DNA of 64,000 nt from Streptomyces xylophagus (GTDB lineage Bacteria; Actinomycetota; Actinomycetes; Streptomycetales; Streptomycetaceae): assembly GCF_000716435.1 (NCBI RefSeq), contig NZ_JNWO01000001.1, positions 248,001 to 312,000 of the forward strand. Direction: 5' to 3'. The notes beneath the pieces are model-generated. The model saw only the letters and a program-made list of their open reading frames with translations, was not told the origin of the DNA and ran no database searches. The position numbers and the translations under genes were made by a program. Shown here in pieces: positions 1-12,015 of the stretch (position 1 is its first letter; each line of letters begins with the position of its first letter).

Positions 1-1947
<1,947 letters not shown>

Positions 1948-1975
1948 GCTTGAGTCCTACGGGAACGCACCACTG

Positions 1976-2011
1976 ACGTCCGGGTCGGCCCTCACGGGTC
2001 GGCCCGGACGT
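1976..2011 (+). terminator. Intrinsic terminator after katG
   Basis: A 15-bp stem (two G-T wobbles) with a six-base loop pairs 1976-1990 with 1997-2011 and is followed by TTTCTC. It begins about 30 bases after the katG stop and separates katG from the kinase gene. Confidence 0.75.
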
Positions 2012-2069
2012 TTCTCAACCTCTGAACTCGACGCACAGGCGTGCACGTTCGTCACATAAGCTCCTCCGC

Positions 2070-3671
2070 ATGAACGAGGGGGAACCCGACAGACGGGTCG
2101 TCGACGGCCGCTTCGAGCTGGAGTCCCGGCTCGGCGGCGGTGGCATGGGCACGGTGTGGCGCGCCCAGGATCTGCTGCTGCACCGCTATGTCGCGGTCAA
2201 GGAGGTCCGGCCGCCGGACATCGACCTCGCCGAGTACGACCCCGCCGCCGCGGAGATGCTCCGCCAGCGGGTCCTGCGCGAGGCGCGCGCCCTGGCCAGG
2301 GTCGAGCACCCGAACGTGGTGACGATCCATCACATCGTCGACGGCGGCGAGGGCACCTACCCCTGGCTCGTCATGGAACTCGTCCAAGGCGGCTCCCTCG
2401 CCGACAGGTTGGCCCGCGGACCGATGGCCCCCGCGGAGGCCGCCCGGCTCGGACGCGGAGTGCTCGACGCCCTGAACGCGGCGCACGAGGCGGGCGTCCA
2501 GCACCGCGACGTGAAACCCGCCAACGTCCTGCTGCGCACCGACGGCCGCCCCGTCCTCACGGACTTCGGCATCGCCGCCATCCGCGACGCCACCGCCCTC
2601 ACCGCCACCGGCTCCATCATCGGCACGCCCGACTACATGGCCCCGGAACGGGTCTCCGGCCACAGCGGCGGACCGTCCGCCGACCTGTGGTCGCTGGCGA
2701 TGATGCTCTACGTCGCGGTTGAGGGCTACCACCCGCTCCAGCGCGGTACGACCCTGGCCACGCTGGCCGCCGTACTCCAGGAGGATGTTCCGCCACCGGT
2801 GCGGGCCGGATCACTGACGCCGGTGCTGTCGTGCGTGCTGGTCCGTGATCCCGAGGCACGGCCGGACGCGGGGACGGTGGGCCGGATGCTGGACGTCGCT
2901 GCGACACAGCCCGAGGACCGGCGCCCGGAGACCACCTCGTACCGGCTCGCACCCCCGGCGCCTCCGTCGCTGCCGCCTACCAGTGGCATGCAGACGACGA
3001 GTCGGCGACGCCCGGCGAAGCGGAACCGGGGCGTCACGGTTGCCTCCAGCGTCGTGGCCGTACTGCTGATCGGCACGCTCGCCTGGAAGGTGCTGCCGAA
3101 CGGGAACGCCAAGAACAACACGGGGTCGTCGTCCGCGGGCGCCGCCGGTCAGACGCAGCAGCAGACGACGCCCACCGTCTCGGCGAGCAAGAGCAGTGCC
3201 GCCGTGAAGACCCAGGACATGCTCACCCCGGACGGTATCCGCACCGCGATCAAGGCCTTCAAGGACAAGACGGGCAGTGACCGGTTCGCCAGCCTCTCCG
3301 TCTACCCGGGGTATGTCATCGCGGATGTGATGGTCAAGGGCAGCAAGACCAAGTACGACAGCTACACCTACCGCTCCGGCACCGGTTTCGACGACCTCTT
3401 CGACGACAAGGGCACGCTGCCGGGCGGAGACCAGCCGGTGAAGCTGGACGACTTCGACTGGGACGTCGTTCCCACCTTGCTGAAGCGCGCGAACAAGGAC
3501 CTGAAGGTCGAGAAGCCGACGAGCCGTTACCTGCTGCTCCGGGTGCCGAACACTGTCGACGGCGAGGCGGTGGGCATGGCGATCTATCTGAGCGACGACT
3601 ACGGCTCCAGCGGTTTCATGGAGGCAACCCCGCAGGGCAAGGTGACCAGGGTGGAGCCGGCCGACGGGTAG
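2070..3671 (+). CDS. Transmembrane Ser/Thr protein kinase (PknB/Hanks type)
   Basis: This is a Hanks-type receptor kinase of 533 residues. The kinase domain covers about residues 14-275, with the glycine loop GGGGMG (22-27), the ATP-binding Lys in VAVKEV (K44), the catalytic HRDVKPAN (145-152), DFG (165-167) and the APE motif (191-193). A Pro-rich juxtamembrane stretch leads to one membrane helix at about 321-341. An extracellular part of about 190 residues follows, starting with a Ser/Thr/Gln-rich linker. It has no PASTA repeats and no domain I recognise, so the signal sensed is unknown. The ATG at 2070 places the glycine loop at the usual distance from the N-terminus. The next gene starts 10 bases after the stop and may be co-transcribed. 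Confidence 0.92.
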   Translation: MNEGEPDRRVVDGRFELESRLGGGGMGTVWRAQDLLLHRYVAVKEVRPPDIDLAEYDPAAAEMLRQRVLREARALARVEHPNVVTIHHIVDGGEGTYPWLVMELVQGGSLADRLARGPMAPAEAARLGRGVLDALNAAHEAGVQHRDVKPANVLLRTDGRPVLTDFGIAAIRDATALTATGSIIGTPDYMAPERVSGHSGGPSADLWSLAMMLYVAVEGYHPLQRGTTLATLAAVLQEDVPPPVRAGSLTPVLSCVLVRDPEARPDAGTVGRMLDVAATQPEDRRPETTSYRLAPPAPPSLPPTSGMQTTSRRRPAKRNRGVTVASSVVAVLLIGTLAWKVLPNGNAKNNTGSSSAGAAGQTQQQTTPTVSASKSSAAVKTQDMLTPDGIRTAIKAFKDKTGSDRFASLSVYPGYVIADVMVKGSKTKYDSYTYRSGTGFDDLFDDKGTLPGGDQPVKLDDFDWDVVPTLLKRANKDLKVEKPTSRYLLLRVPNTVDGEAVGMAIYLSDDYGSSGFMEATPQGKVTRVEPADG

Positions 3672-3680
3672 TTTCAGCAC

Positions 3681-4133
3681 GTGCCCACCCTGCTGATCGT
3701 CCATCACACCCCCTCGCCCCACTGCCAGGCGATGTTCGAAGCCGTCCTCGCCGGAGCGACGACCCCGGAGATCGAGGACGTGCGGGTCGTACGGCGTGCC
3801 GCCCTGTCCGCGACCGTGTCGGACGTACTTGCCGCCGACGGCTATCTCCTGGGCACACCCGCGAACCTCGGCTACATGTCCGGCGCGCTCAAGCACTTCT
3901 TCGACCAGGTCTACTACCCGTGCCTGGACGAGACGCGCGGCAGGCACTTCGGGTACTACGTGCACGGCGGCAACGACGTGACGGGGGCCGTGCGGGGCAT
4001 TGAGTCGATCACGACCGGGCTGGGCTGGCGGCGCGCGGCGGACCCGGTGACGCTCACCGGCGAGCCGGACAAGAAGGGCATCGAAGCCTGCTGGGAACTC
4101 GGGGCCACGGTCGCGGCCGGTCTCACGGCCTGA
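3681..4133 (+). CDS. Flavodoxin-fold / NADPH-dependent FMN reductase-like protein
   Basis: This 150-residue protein starts at GTG 3681, 10 bases after the kinase stop. It resembles small flavodoxin-like FMN-binding proteins. After the first beta strand (PTLLIVHHTPSP) the segment HHTPSPHCQAM occupies the phosphate-binding loop. The middle motif DGYLLGTPANLGYMSGALKHFFDQ matches the flavin loop of the NADPH-dependent FMN reductase family, and GYYVHGGND is a later family feature. It probably binds FMN and acts as a small reductase or quinone-type oxidoreductase in the cytoplasm. The substrate cannot be read from the sequence. The link to the upstream kinase is by position only. Confidence 0.8.
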   Translation: MPTLLIVHHTPSPHCQAMFEAVLAGATTPEIEDVRVVRRAALSATVSDVLAADGYLLGTPANLGYMSGALKHFFDQVYYPCLDETRGRHFGYYVHGGNDVTGAVRGIESITTGLGWRRAADPVTLTGEPDKKGIEACWELGATVAAGLTA

Positions 4134-4233
4134 GCGGGCGGCCGCCACCCGTTCGGGCGCCGAAGAATGTCGTGACCCCGGGGAGCACCCTCAGCTTGGA
4201 GGGACATGCCCCTCCGAGTGACAGGAGTTCTTC

Positions 4234-4464
4234 ATGAGGAAGCGTCTGACGGCCGCGGTGGGTCTGGCGGGTGCGGCGTTGCTGCTGTGTGCCGGTACGG
4301 CGAGCGCGGACCCCGACCCGGCCGGTGTCGCCGTCGACAGCCCGGGCGTGCTCTCCGGAAACGTCGTCCAGATCCCCGTCGACCTGGACCTCAACGTGTG
4401 CGGCAACTCGATCAACGTCGTCGGTCTGCTGAACCCGGCGGCGGGCAACCACTGCGAGGGCTGA
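4234..4464 (+). CDS. Short chaplin (ChpE/ChpH-like aerial-hypha surface protein)
   Basis: Chaplins are secreted, amyloid-forming hydrophobic proteins that coat aerial hyphae and lower water surface tension. The 76-residue product has a Sec signal peptide (about residues 1-25, ending TASA) and then a single chaplin domain with GVAVDSPGVLSGN, the hydrophobic VQIPVDLDLNVCGNS and VVGLLNPAAGNHC. The two Cys typical of most short chaplins are present. There is no LPxTG sorting signal, so this is a short, non-anchored form. An AGGAG ribosome site at 4223-4227 fixes the ATG at 4234. A hairpin follows the stop, so the gene is probably monocistronic. Presence of a chaplin is strong evidence for Streptomyces or a close relative. 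Confidence 0.95.
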   Translation: MRKRLTAAVGLAGAALLLCAGTASADPDPAGVAVDSPGVLSGNVVQIPVDLDLNVCGNSINVVGLLNPAAGNHCEG

Positions 4465-4477
4465 CCGGCCGTACCGT

Positions 4478-4512
4478 GAACGAGCCGTGGGCTCTGTGCC
4501 TGCGGCTCGTTC
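4478..4512 (+). terminator. Hairpin after the chaplin gene
   Basis: GAACGAGCC (4478-4486) and GGCTCGTTC (4504-4512) form a perfect 9-bp stem with a 17-base loop between the convergent chaplin gene and the next gene. It has no clear T-run, as is common in Streptomyces. Confidence 0.55.
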
Positions 4513-4533
4513 CGCGTGTCGGGGGACGTCGTG

Positions 4534-5208
4534 TCAGGGAACGTCGGTCAGCCGGTCCAGGGGCGTGCCGTGGGCCCAGCGCCGTAATCGCGTGCCGTCG
4601 ATGAGCTGGACGCCGCCCTGCCGTCGCGCCCACTGCACGTCACGGCGGCTGAAGGTCCCCCGGTGGACGACGAGGCGTAGGTGCGGCCCGGAGCTGGCCG
4701 AGCGCGCGGATCGCGTCGGAGTCTCCTCGTCGGGCAGTGGCTCGGCGACCGGCCGGAAGGCCACCTCCAGACGGTGACCGAGCCGGTTGCGTGCCCGGAC
4801 CCGGGGTTGGCCCTGCGCGTCGGGCCGGGCGAGCGCCCGCCAGCCGTCACGGCGCAGCATCCGGGACACGGCCAGGGCGAGCCCCTCCACATCCAGGTCG
4901 GCGATCTCCTCGGCCGTGTAGAAGCCCAGACGGCGACGGGCCAGCGGGCGGTGGTGCCGGACCATGCCCGCCGTGATCAGGGCGAGCAGCGCCAGCCCGG
5001 CGACGAGCGCGCCGGTGCCGTAGGTGCGGTACGCCACGGCGAGACCGGCCACGATCCCGCACACAACGAGGGCTACGACGACGAGGGCGGGCAGCACCTC
5101 GTGGAGTACGGGGCCGTAGCGTCCTTGGGCGCGCAGCGCACGGATCGCCTCGCGGCGTCGCGCACGGCGCGAGGCGCCCTTCTGTTGCCCCTGTTGTCTC
5201 TGCGTCAC
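4534..5208 (-). CDS. Membrane protein with Mrr-like restriction-endonuclease fold domain
   Basis: The 224-residue product has a basic N-terminus, two membrane helices (about residues 38-60 and 67-85) and a cytoplasmic domain. That domain resembles the Mrr_cat/restriction-endonuclease-like fold found in many actinobacterial membrane proteins: YTAEEIADLDVEGLALAVSRMLRRDGW, then LRLVVHRGTFSRRDVQWARRQGGVQLIDGTRLRRW. I do not see the usual catalytic Asp and Q-x-K in their expected strands, so nuclease activity is doubtful. The GTG at 5208 was chosen because GGGGGGAG lies nine bases upstream; an open frame runs on to 5448, but that part looks non-coding. The function is unknown; a role in envelope or DNA-associated stress is only a guess. 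Confidence 0.7.
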   Translation of the reverse strand: MTQRQQGQQKGASRRARRREAIRALRAQGRYGPVLHEVLPALVVVALVVCGIVAGLAVAYRTYGTGALVAGLALLALITAGMVRHHRPLARRRLGFYTAEEIADLDVEGLALAVSRMLRRDGWRALARPDAQGQPRVRARNRLGHRLEVAFRPVAEPLPDEETPTRSARSASSGPHLRLVVHRGTFSRRDVQWARRQGGVQLIDGTRLRRWAHGTPLDRLTDVP

Positions 5209-5474
5209 CAGAGCCAACTCCCCCCACCCCCAAGCGCGTTGGCGTCTGCGGTAGGGATACCCGCGAGAGGGGGTCCATGCGCGCAGGGAAGGGAACCGGC
5301 CACCAAACCGGCCGAACTGTTTCGGGGGCTGCCCTGCGCCTTCGGGCGGCGAACTCATACCTGCCAACCTCTGGCCCCCAGGACTTACCGACCGGTATAC
5401 AAGGCCAGTTGAACGAGAGACGACCGCGTCGGGCCCGCCCCTTCGCACCGTCTCGTACCTGGGGGAGGAACTTC

Positions 5475-6401
5475 ATGAACCGTGAGACGCATCCGGCCGC
5501 GACGGCACACCACCGCGGCAGGGCCGTGGCGGTCGCGGCGGCGGTCAGCGGCTGTGCCCTCGTCATGGCGTCCGCGACACCCGCGGCGGCGCACAACTCC
5601 GGGCAGGGGCACGGAAACGGCCGCACCACGCAGTACGTGGCGCTCGGGGACTCCTACACCTCGGGCCCGTACATACCGACCCAGGTGGACGCCAACTGCG
5701 CCCGCTCCGACCACAATTACCCCTCGCTGGTCGCGGCCGACCGCAGAGGGACCGTGCTCGACGACGTGAGCTGCAGCGGGGCGACGACCGAGGAGATGTG
5801 GAAGGCGCAGGGCACCAACCCGCCCCAACTGGACGCCGTGCAGCGGGACACGGACCTGGTGACCGTGCAGATCGGCGGCAACGACATCGGGTTCAGCACG
5901 ATCATCGGCACCTGCGTCAAGCTCAGCGCCACGGACCTGACGGGCAACCCGTGCCAGCGCTACTACAACTCCACCGGCGTCGACCAGTTGGCGCTGGCCG
6001 TCCTCAACACCGCGCCGAAGGTGACCAAGGTGCTGAGGGCGGTCCACAAGCAGGCACCGCACGCGCGCGTGGTCGTCGTCGGCTACCCGGACCTCCTGCC
6101 CGACGACGGCAGCGGCTGCTACCCCCAAGTGCCGTTCGCCGCCAAGGACTTCCCCTATCTGCGCGACACCGGCAAGCGCCTCAACCTGATGCTCCGTGTG
6201 GTGGCCGCGCTGAACGGGGCCGAGTACGTCGACACCTACGGTCCGACCGTCGGACACGACATGTGCAAGGCACCCGCGGACCGTTGGATAGAGCCGCTGC
6301 AGCCCGCCTCCCCGGCGGCTCCGGCGCACCCCAACGCGAAGGGCGAGGCGGCCATGGCGGGCGCGGTGCTGAAGCAACTGGACAGGCGCCACCGGTACTG
6401 A
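5475..6401 (+). CDS. Secreted SGNH/GDSL-family lipase/esterase
   Basis: This is an exported ester hydrolase of 308 residues. A Sec signal peptide of about 40 residues ends in ATPAAAHN. The SGNH blocks follow: the nucleophile Ser in VALGDSYTSGP, block II Gly in SCSGATT, block III Asn in IGGNDIGF, and the catalytic His in PAHPNAKG near the C-terminus. Several Cys in the mature part suggest disulfides, as in the known extracellular lipases of this Streptomyces family. GGGGGAGGAA at 5461-5470 is an excellent ribosome site and fixes ATG 5475. It is transcribed divergently from the Mrr-like gene; the 266 bases between hold both promoters, but I see no clear operator. Confidence 0.92.
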   Translation: MNRETHPAATAHHRGRAVAVAAAVSGCALVMASATPAAAHNSGQGHGNGRTTQYVALGDSYTSGPYIPTQVDANCARSDHNYPSLVAADRRGTVLDDVSCSGATTEEMWKAQGTNPPQLDAVQRDTDLVTVQIGGNDIGFSTIIGTCVKLSATDLTGNPCQRYYNSTGVDQLALAVLNTAPKVTKVLRAVHKQAPHARVVVVGYPDLLPDDGSGCYPQVPFAAKDFPYLRDTGKRLNLMLRVVAALNGAEYVDTYGPTVGHDMCKAPADRWIEPLQPASPAAPAHPNAKGEAAMAGAVLKQLDRRHRY

Positions 6402-6518
6402 CCGACAGCGGCGGCCCGGGTTTTCCACAGGCGGAGGGGGTGTACTCGCTAAACGCGCCCCTGACGAGGAAAGATGGGGCCGTACGCGAAGTCGGTCGAC
6501 ACAGAGGAGCGGGCCAAC

Positions 6519-8159
<1,641 letters not shown>

Positions 8160-8231
8160 CCCGGAGGCCGTGGTGCGGGCTGCCGTAGGAATGAACGGTG
8201 TGGCGGCCGGTGTTGGGGCGACACGTGAGTC

Positions 8232-10142
8232 ATGACGCTAGGTGGAAGTGAACCCCGGATGTCCTTCGAAACGACCGACTACACGGGGCAGACCACGTGC
8301 GGCGACGAAGCCCGCACGCCGCTGCGTGACTTCCTTCGGACCGAGACCGGCAGCGCGGCCGTCCTGGTGGCGGCGGCGCTCGTTGCGCTCGTGTGGGCCA
8401 ATGTCACACCGTCGGCGTACGAGTCGTTCTGGCAGACCCACCTCTCCGTCCGGCTCGGCTCGCACGGGGTGTCGCTCGATCTGCGCGAGTGGGTCAACAG
8501 CGGGCTCATGACCCTGTTCTTCCTTGTCGTCGGCCTGGAGGCGCGCCGCGAGTTCGACATGGGTGAGCTGCGCGAACGCAGGCGGCTGACGCTGCCGCTC
8601 GTCGCGGGGGCCAGCGGCATGCTCGTGCCGATCGCCATCTACCTGGCGATCAACAGCGGGCACGGGACGGCGAACGGCTGGGGCGCGGTGATGTCCACCG
8701 ACACGGCGTTCGCGCTGGGCATGCTGGCCGTCGTGGGCCGCCACATGCCGCCCGGGCTGCGGGTCTTCCTCCTCACGATCACGGTCGTGGACGACTTCCT
8801 GGCGCTCGTGGTGATCGCCGTCTTCTACAGCGACCACATCGCCGTACCGGCGCTCCTGGTCGCCGTGGGCACGTTCGCCGTCATCATGCTGCTCCGGCGG
8901 TTCAGGGTGCGCCGGGGTCCGGTGTACGCGGTGCTCGGGCTCATCGCCTGGGTCGCCCTGCTGAAATCGGGCGTGGACCCTGTCGTCATCGGACTCGCCA
9001 TGGGACTGATCACGTATGCCTATCCGGCGGGGCGCGACGACCTGGAACGCGCGACCGGCCTGTTCCGGCTCTTCCGTGAGCAACCCACTCCCGAGCTGGA
9101 ACGCGACGTACGGGCCGGCATCGCCGCGTCGATCTCCCCGAATGACCGGCTGCAGCGCATGTACCACCCGTGGGCGAGCTACGCCGTGGTCCCGCTGTTC
9201 GCACTGGCCAACGCCGGGCTCCAGATCAGCGGGGAGCAGCTGGCCCGGGCGTTCACCTCGCCCGTCGCGCTGGGCATCCTCATCGGGTACGTCGTCGGCA
9301 AGCCGCTCGGCATCGTCTCCTCGACGGCACTGACCAGGCTGCTGTCCCGGGGCCGGATCAGACCGCCGGTCGGCTGGGGCGCCGTGACCGCGGGCGGCAC
9401 CCTCGCGGGCGTCGGCTTCACGGTCTCCCTGCTGATCGCGACCCTCGCCTTCGACGGGACCACCCTGGAGGACGCGAAGACGGGCATCCTCACCGCAGTC
9501 ATCTACTCGTTCCTCGTCGGCCGGCTGGTCACCGGGGTGATCGGACTGCTGCCGCCGCAGGTGAGGCCCAGGGTGCTGTTCGGCAGGGCGGAGACCATCG
9601 TCGACCTGTCCGTCCCCGTGGACCCCGACCGCGACCACCTGCGCGGACCTCGGCACGCTCCGGTGACCGTCGTGGAGTACGGCGACTACGAGTGCCCCTA
9701 CTGCGGGCAGGCCGAGCCCGTCGTCCGCGAACTGCTCGGCTCCTTCGGGGACGAGGTGCGGTACGTGTGGCGGCACCTCCCGCTCACCGACGTGCACTCC
9801 CACGCCCAGCTCGCCGCCGAGGCCGCTGAGGCCGCCGCGCTGCAGGGCGGCTACTGGGAGATGCACGACCTGCTGCTCAGCCATCAGGGCGCCCTGCGCT
9901 TGAAGGACCTGCGGGGCTATGCCGAACAGATCGGCCTGGACACCGCCCGCTTCGAGCGCGACATGCGGGCTCACGCCGGTGCGGGCCATGTCGCCGAGGA
10001 TGTCGAGTCGGCCGACCTCAGCGGCGTCGCGGGCACCCCGACCTTCTTCGTCAACGGCCGCCGCCACCATGGCGCGTACGACATCGACGGGCTGTCCCAG
10101 GCCGTACGGGCGGCTCGTGAACGGGCCGCGGTGGCGGCCTAG
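8232..10142 (+). CDS. nhaA: Na+/H+ antiporter NhaA fused to a C-terminal DsbA-like thioredoxin domain
   Basis: Residues about 25-440 form an NhaA antiporter of 11-12 helices, with family motifs such as [28 protein letters not shown] (the TM4 unwound region) and [18 protein letters not shown], which holds the adjacent Asp pair of the ion site. From about residue 455 a soluble DsbA/thioredoxin-like domain follows, with the redox motif CPYC at about 488-491 in [16 protein letters not shown] and the cis-Pro segment [11 protein letters not shown] near the end. This NhaA-thioredoxin architecture is known in actinobacteria. The oxidoreductase part may sense or repair disulfides, but its side of the membrane depends on whether there are 11 or 12 helices. 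ATG 8259 is an alternative start. Confidence 0.92.
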   Translation: MTLGGSEPRMSFETTDYTGQTTCGDEARTPLRDFLRTETGSAAVLVAAALVALVWANVTPSAYESFWQTHLSVRLGSHGVSLDLREWVNSGLMTLFFLVVGLEARREFDMGELRERRRLTLPLVAGASGMLVPIAIYLAINSGHGTANGWGAVMSTDTAFALGMLAVVGRHMPPGLRVFLLTITVVDDFLALVVIAVFYSDHIAVPALLVAVGTFAVIMLLRRFRVRRGPVYAVLGLIAWVALLKSGVDPVVIGLAMGLITYAYPAGRDDLERATGLFRLFREQPTPELERDVRAGIAASISPNDRLQRMYHPWASYAVVPLFALANAGLQISGEQLARAFTSPVALGILIGYVVGKPLGIVSSTALTRLLSRGRIRPPVGWGAVTAGGTLAGVGFTVSLLIATLAFDGTTLEDAKTGILTAVIYSFLVGRLVTGVIGLLPPQVRPRVLFGRAETIVDLSVPVDPDRDHLRGPRHAPVTVVEYGDYECPYCGQAEPVVRELLGSFGDEVRYVWRHLPLTDVHSHAQLAAEAAEAAALQGGYWEMHDLLLSHQGALRLKDLRGYAEQIGLDTARFERDMRAHAGAGHVAEDVESADLSGVAGTPTFFVNGRRHHGAYDIDGLSQAVRAARERAAVAA

Positions 10143-10236
10143 CGGGCGGGAATGGATTGCCGGGTGCCCGTGTTGAGACGTACGTAGCTGACATGCTCGG
10201 GACAAGATCCCGGGATGTGGGCGGAAGGAGGTCCTC

Positions 10237-10401
10237 ATGGCACGCACCACGAACCGTCCGGTCGTCACCCTGAAGTCGACGGCCGGGACCGGCGTCACCT
10301 ACGTGACGCGCAAGAGCCGTCGCAACGACCCCGACCGGCTGGTCCTGCGCAAGTACGACCCGGTGGCGGGGGAGCACGTCGCATTCCGCGAAGAGCGCTG
10401 A
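10237..10401 (+). CDS. rpmG: 50S ribosomal protein bL33, Cys-free paralogue
   Basis: This 54-residue protein matches bL33 ([15 protein letters not shown] then [21 protein letters not shown]). It lacks the two CxxC pairs of zinc-binding bL33, so it is the C-minus form. In Streptomyces such paralogues replace the zinc forms when zinc is scarce and are repressed by Zur. AAGGAGG sits seven bases before ATG 10237. It is the first gene of a three-gene set with bL31 and bL36. I do not see a convincing Zur palindrome in the 95 bases upstream. Confidence 0.93.
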   Translation: MARTTNRPVVTLKSTAGTGVTYVTRKSRRNDPDRLVLRKYDPVAGEHVAFREER

Positions 10402-10476
10402 ACCAGGCGCATCGACCGCGCCACGAACCAAGCAGAGCGGCCGTCCCACCGTGGACGGCCTGAGGAAGGAAGCACC

Positions 10477-10725
10477 ATGAGGTCTGGCATCCACCCCGTG
10501 TCCCGTCCGGTCGTCTTCCGCGACGGCGCGGCGGACACCGCGTTCCTCACCACCTCGACCGCGCAGTCGGCGCGCACGATCGAGTGGGAGGACGGGAACA
10601 CCTACCCGCTGATCGACGTCGAGATCTCGTCGGCCAGCCACCCGTTCTACACCGGGAACACGCGGGTCGTGGACACCGCGGGCCGTGTGGAGCGCTTCGA
10701 GCGCCGCTACGGGAGGAAGTCATGA
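10477..10725 (+). CDS. rpmE2: 50S ribosomal protein bL31 type B (Cys-free)
   Basis: The 82-residue product is type-B bL31: [17 protein letters not shown], then [30 protein letters not shown]. Type B lacks the CxxC zinc ribbon of type A. An AAGGAAG site lies just before ATG 10477. Its stop overlaps the bL36 start as ATGA, so the two are translationally coupled. The set is expected to serve in zinc-limited ribosomes. Confidence 0.95.
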   Translation: MRSGIHPVSRPVVFRDGAADTAFLTTSTAQSARTIEWEDGNTYPLIDVEISSASHPFYTGNTRVVDTAGRVERFERRYGRKS

Positions 10726-10844
10726 AGGTCCGTAATTCCCTTCGCTCACTGAAGTCGAAGCCCGGCGCGCAGGTGGTACGCCGCCGCGGTGTGACGTTCG
10801 TGATCAACAAGAAGGACCCGCGCTTCAAGGCCCGCCAGGGCTGA
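10722..10844 (+). CDS. rpmJ2: 50S ribosomal protein bL36, Cys-free paralogue
   Basis: This 40-residue protein starts [20 protein letters not shown] and ends [12 protein letters not shown]. It is bL36 with the zinc-binding Cys/His residues replaced. It overlaps the bL31 stop by four bases, with GGGAGGAAG as ribosome site inside the bL31 gene. It is the last gene of the operon, and a perfect 12-bp terminator stem follows. Confidence 0.93.
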   Translation: MKVRNSLRSLKSKPGAQVVRRRGVTFVINKKDPRFKARQG

Positions 10845-10861
10845 CGCGGCGCGTACGACAG

Positions 10862-10899
10862 GTCGGCCCGGCCCCGCTTTTCGCGGTGGCCGGGCCGAC
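10862..10899 (+). terminator. Terminator of the Cys-free ribosomal-protein operon
   Basis: GTCGGCCCGGCC (10862-10873) pairs perfectly with GGCCGGGCCGAC (10888-10899) around a 14-base loop. Confidence 0.8.
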
Positions 10900-10948
10900 G
10901 TCGTTCCTGGGCGGAACCTGTCGGGGCAAAACCGTTCTTTATGCTTAA

Positions 10949-10963
10949 AGGGTTACTAACCCT
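10949..10963. promoter_or_regulatory. 15-bp perfect palindrome upstream of a PP2C phosphatase gene
   Basis: AGGGTTACTAACCCT is a perfect inverted repeat with one central base. It lies 13 bases before the start at 10976, so it overlaps the expected 5' untranslated region, in an A/T-rich patch (TTCTTTATGCTTAAA) that may hold the promoter. It could be an operator or an RNA hairpin hiding the ribosome site. No regulator is assigned. Confidence 0.45.
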
Positions 10964-10975
10964 CTGGAGTGGTCA

Positions 10976-11806
10976 ATGTCCCGCAAGCGCCCCATGGACG
11001 ACGGTGACGAACTGCTGGCCAGGCTCGGGACGCTGACCGCCCAGGCACGCGAGCGGGCGGAGCTGCAGCGCTCCCTGCTCGAACTGGCCGTCGCCCTGCA
11101 GCGCGGCATGCTTCCCGGAGACATGCCCGTCACCCCTCGCTTCCACCTTGCGGTCCAGTACTCGCCCGCCAATCACGGCCTCAACGTGGGCGGCGACTGG
11201 TACGACGCCTTCACGATGCCCGACGGACGCATAGGCCTGTCCATCGGCGACGTCCAGGGCCACAACATCGAGGCGGCCGCGTTCATGGGCCAGGTCCGGG
11301 TCGGCCTGCGCGCGCTCGCGTCCGTCACCAGCGAGCCCGGCGAACTCCTCGCCCTGACGAACGACCTGCTCCTGTCCCTCGGCACCGAACTCTTCGCGAC
11401 CTGCACCTTCCTGCGGCTCGACCCGATCACCGGAGTGGTGGAGAGCGCGCGGGCGGGACACATACCCTCCGTCTGGGCCACGGCGGACGGCCGGTGCGGC
11501 ATCACCGACGACGAGGGCGGACCGCCCCTCGGCATCGTCGCCGGGCAGCGGTACCCGGTGACCGAGCACCGGCTCACCACCGGCGGAGTCCTCGTCCTGG
11601 TCACCGACGGCGTGGTGGAGGGCCCCTCGATGAGCGTCGACGAAGGCCTCGACCAGGTGATGCGCCTCGCGGGCATCGCCGCCGTGGCGGGCATGGAGGC
11701 GGGCTCCCTCGCCGCCGCCGTGATCAAGGGGGCGGAACGCGTGGGGCACGAGGACGACGCGGCCGTACTGGTCGTAGGCCACGACGCGCCCGACACCGGG
11801 CCGTAG
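10976..11806 (+). CDS. PP2C/SpoIIE-family protein phosphatase (RsbU-like)
   Basis: This soluble 276-residue Ser/Thr phosphatase has a short N-terminal coiled segment (about residues 15-45, RAELQRSLLELAVALQRGMLPGDMP). This is followed by the SpoIIE/PP2C_2 domain: the metal site in NVGGDWYDAF, the second in SIGDVQGHNIEAA, and the last Asp cluster in LVTDGVVEGP and HEDDAAVLVVG. It lacks PAS, GAF or HATPase domains, so the input must come from another protein. Such enzymes dephosphorylate anti-anti-sigma factors in Streptomyces partner-switch pathways. A 15-bp palindrome precedes the gene. A MASE1 sensor and a second phosphatase lie just downstream. Confidence 0.9.
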   Translation: MSRKRPMDDGDELLARLGTLTAQARERAELQRSLLELAVALQRGMLPGDMPVTPRFHLAVQYSPANHGLNVGGDWYDAFTMPDGRIGLSIGDVQGHNIEAAAFMGQVRVGLRALASVTSEPGELLALTNDLLLSLGTELFATCTFLRLDPITGVVESARAGHIPSVWATADGRCGITDDEGGPPLGIVAGQRYPVTEHRLTTGGVLVLVTDGVVEGPSMSVDEGLDQVMRLAGIAAVAGMEAGSLAAAVIKGAERVGHEDDAAVLVVGHDAPDTGP

Positions 11807-12015
11807 GGCTTGTCCCGGCAGGTGCTGACGAAGACCGACCGGCCGCTGCCCCGTACTGCCGCAGGCTTCCAGGGCAGCCGCACCACCGCCGGACGCTGGG
11901 CGGGGCCGACATGCGCGACCGCTCCAGCCGGCTCACCAACAGCGTCTCCGGACAATGCACCCAGCGCGCCCCCGCACCGCTCCTCGCCTCGCCGACACGG
12001 CCCGGGCAGTGTCTG

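Noticed and set aside
10143..10236. Zur operator before the Cys-free ribosomal operon
   Set aside because: No AT-rich inverted repeat of the expected form is visible.
8238..10298. Long open frame (686 codons) antisense to nhaA
   Set aside because: It is a mirror of the high-G+C codon bias of nhaA; its product is rich in Arg/Gly/Asp/His with no domain, and there is no ribosome site.
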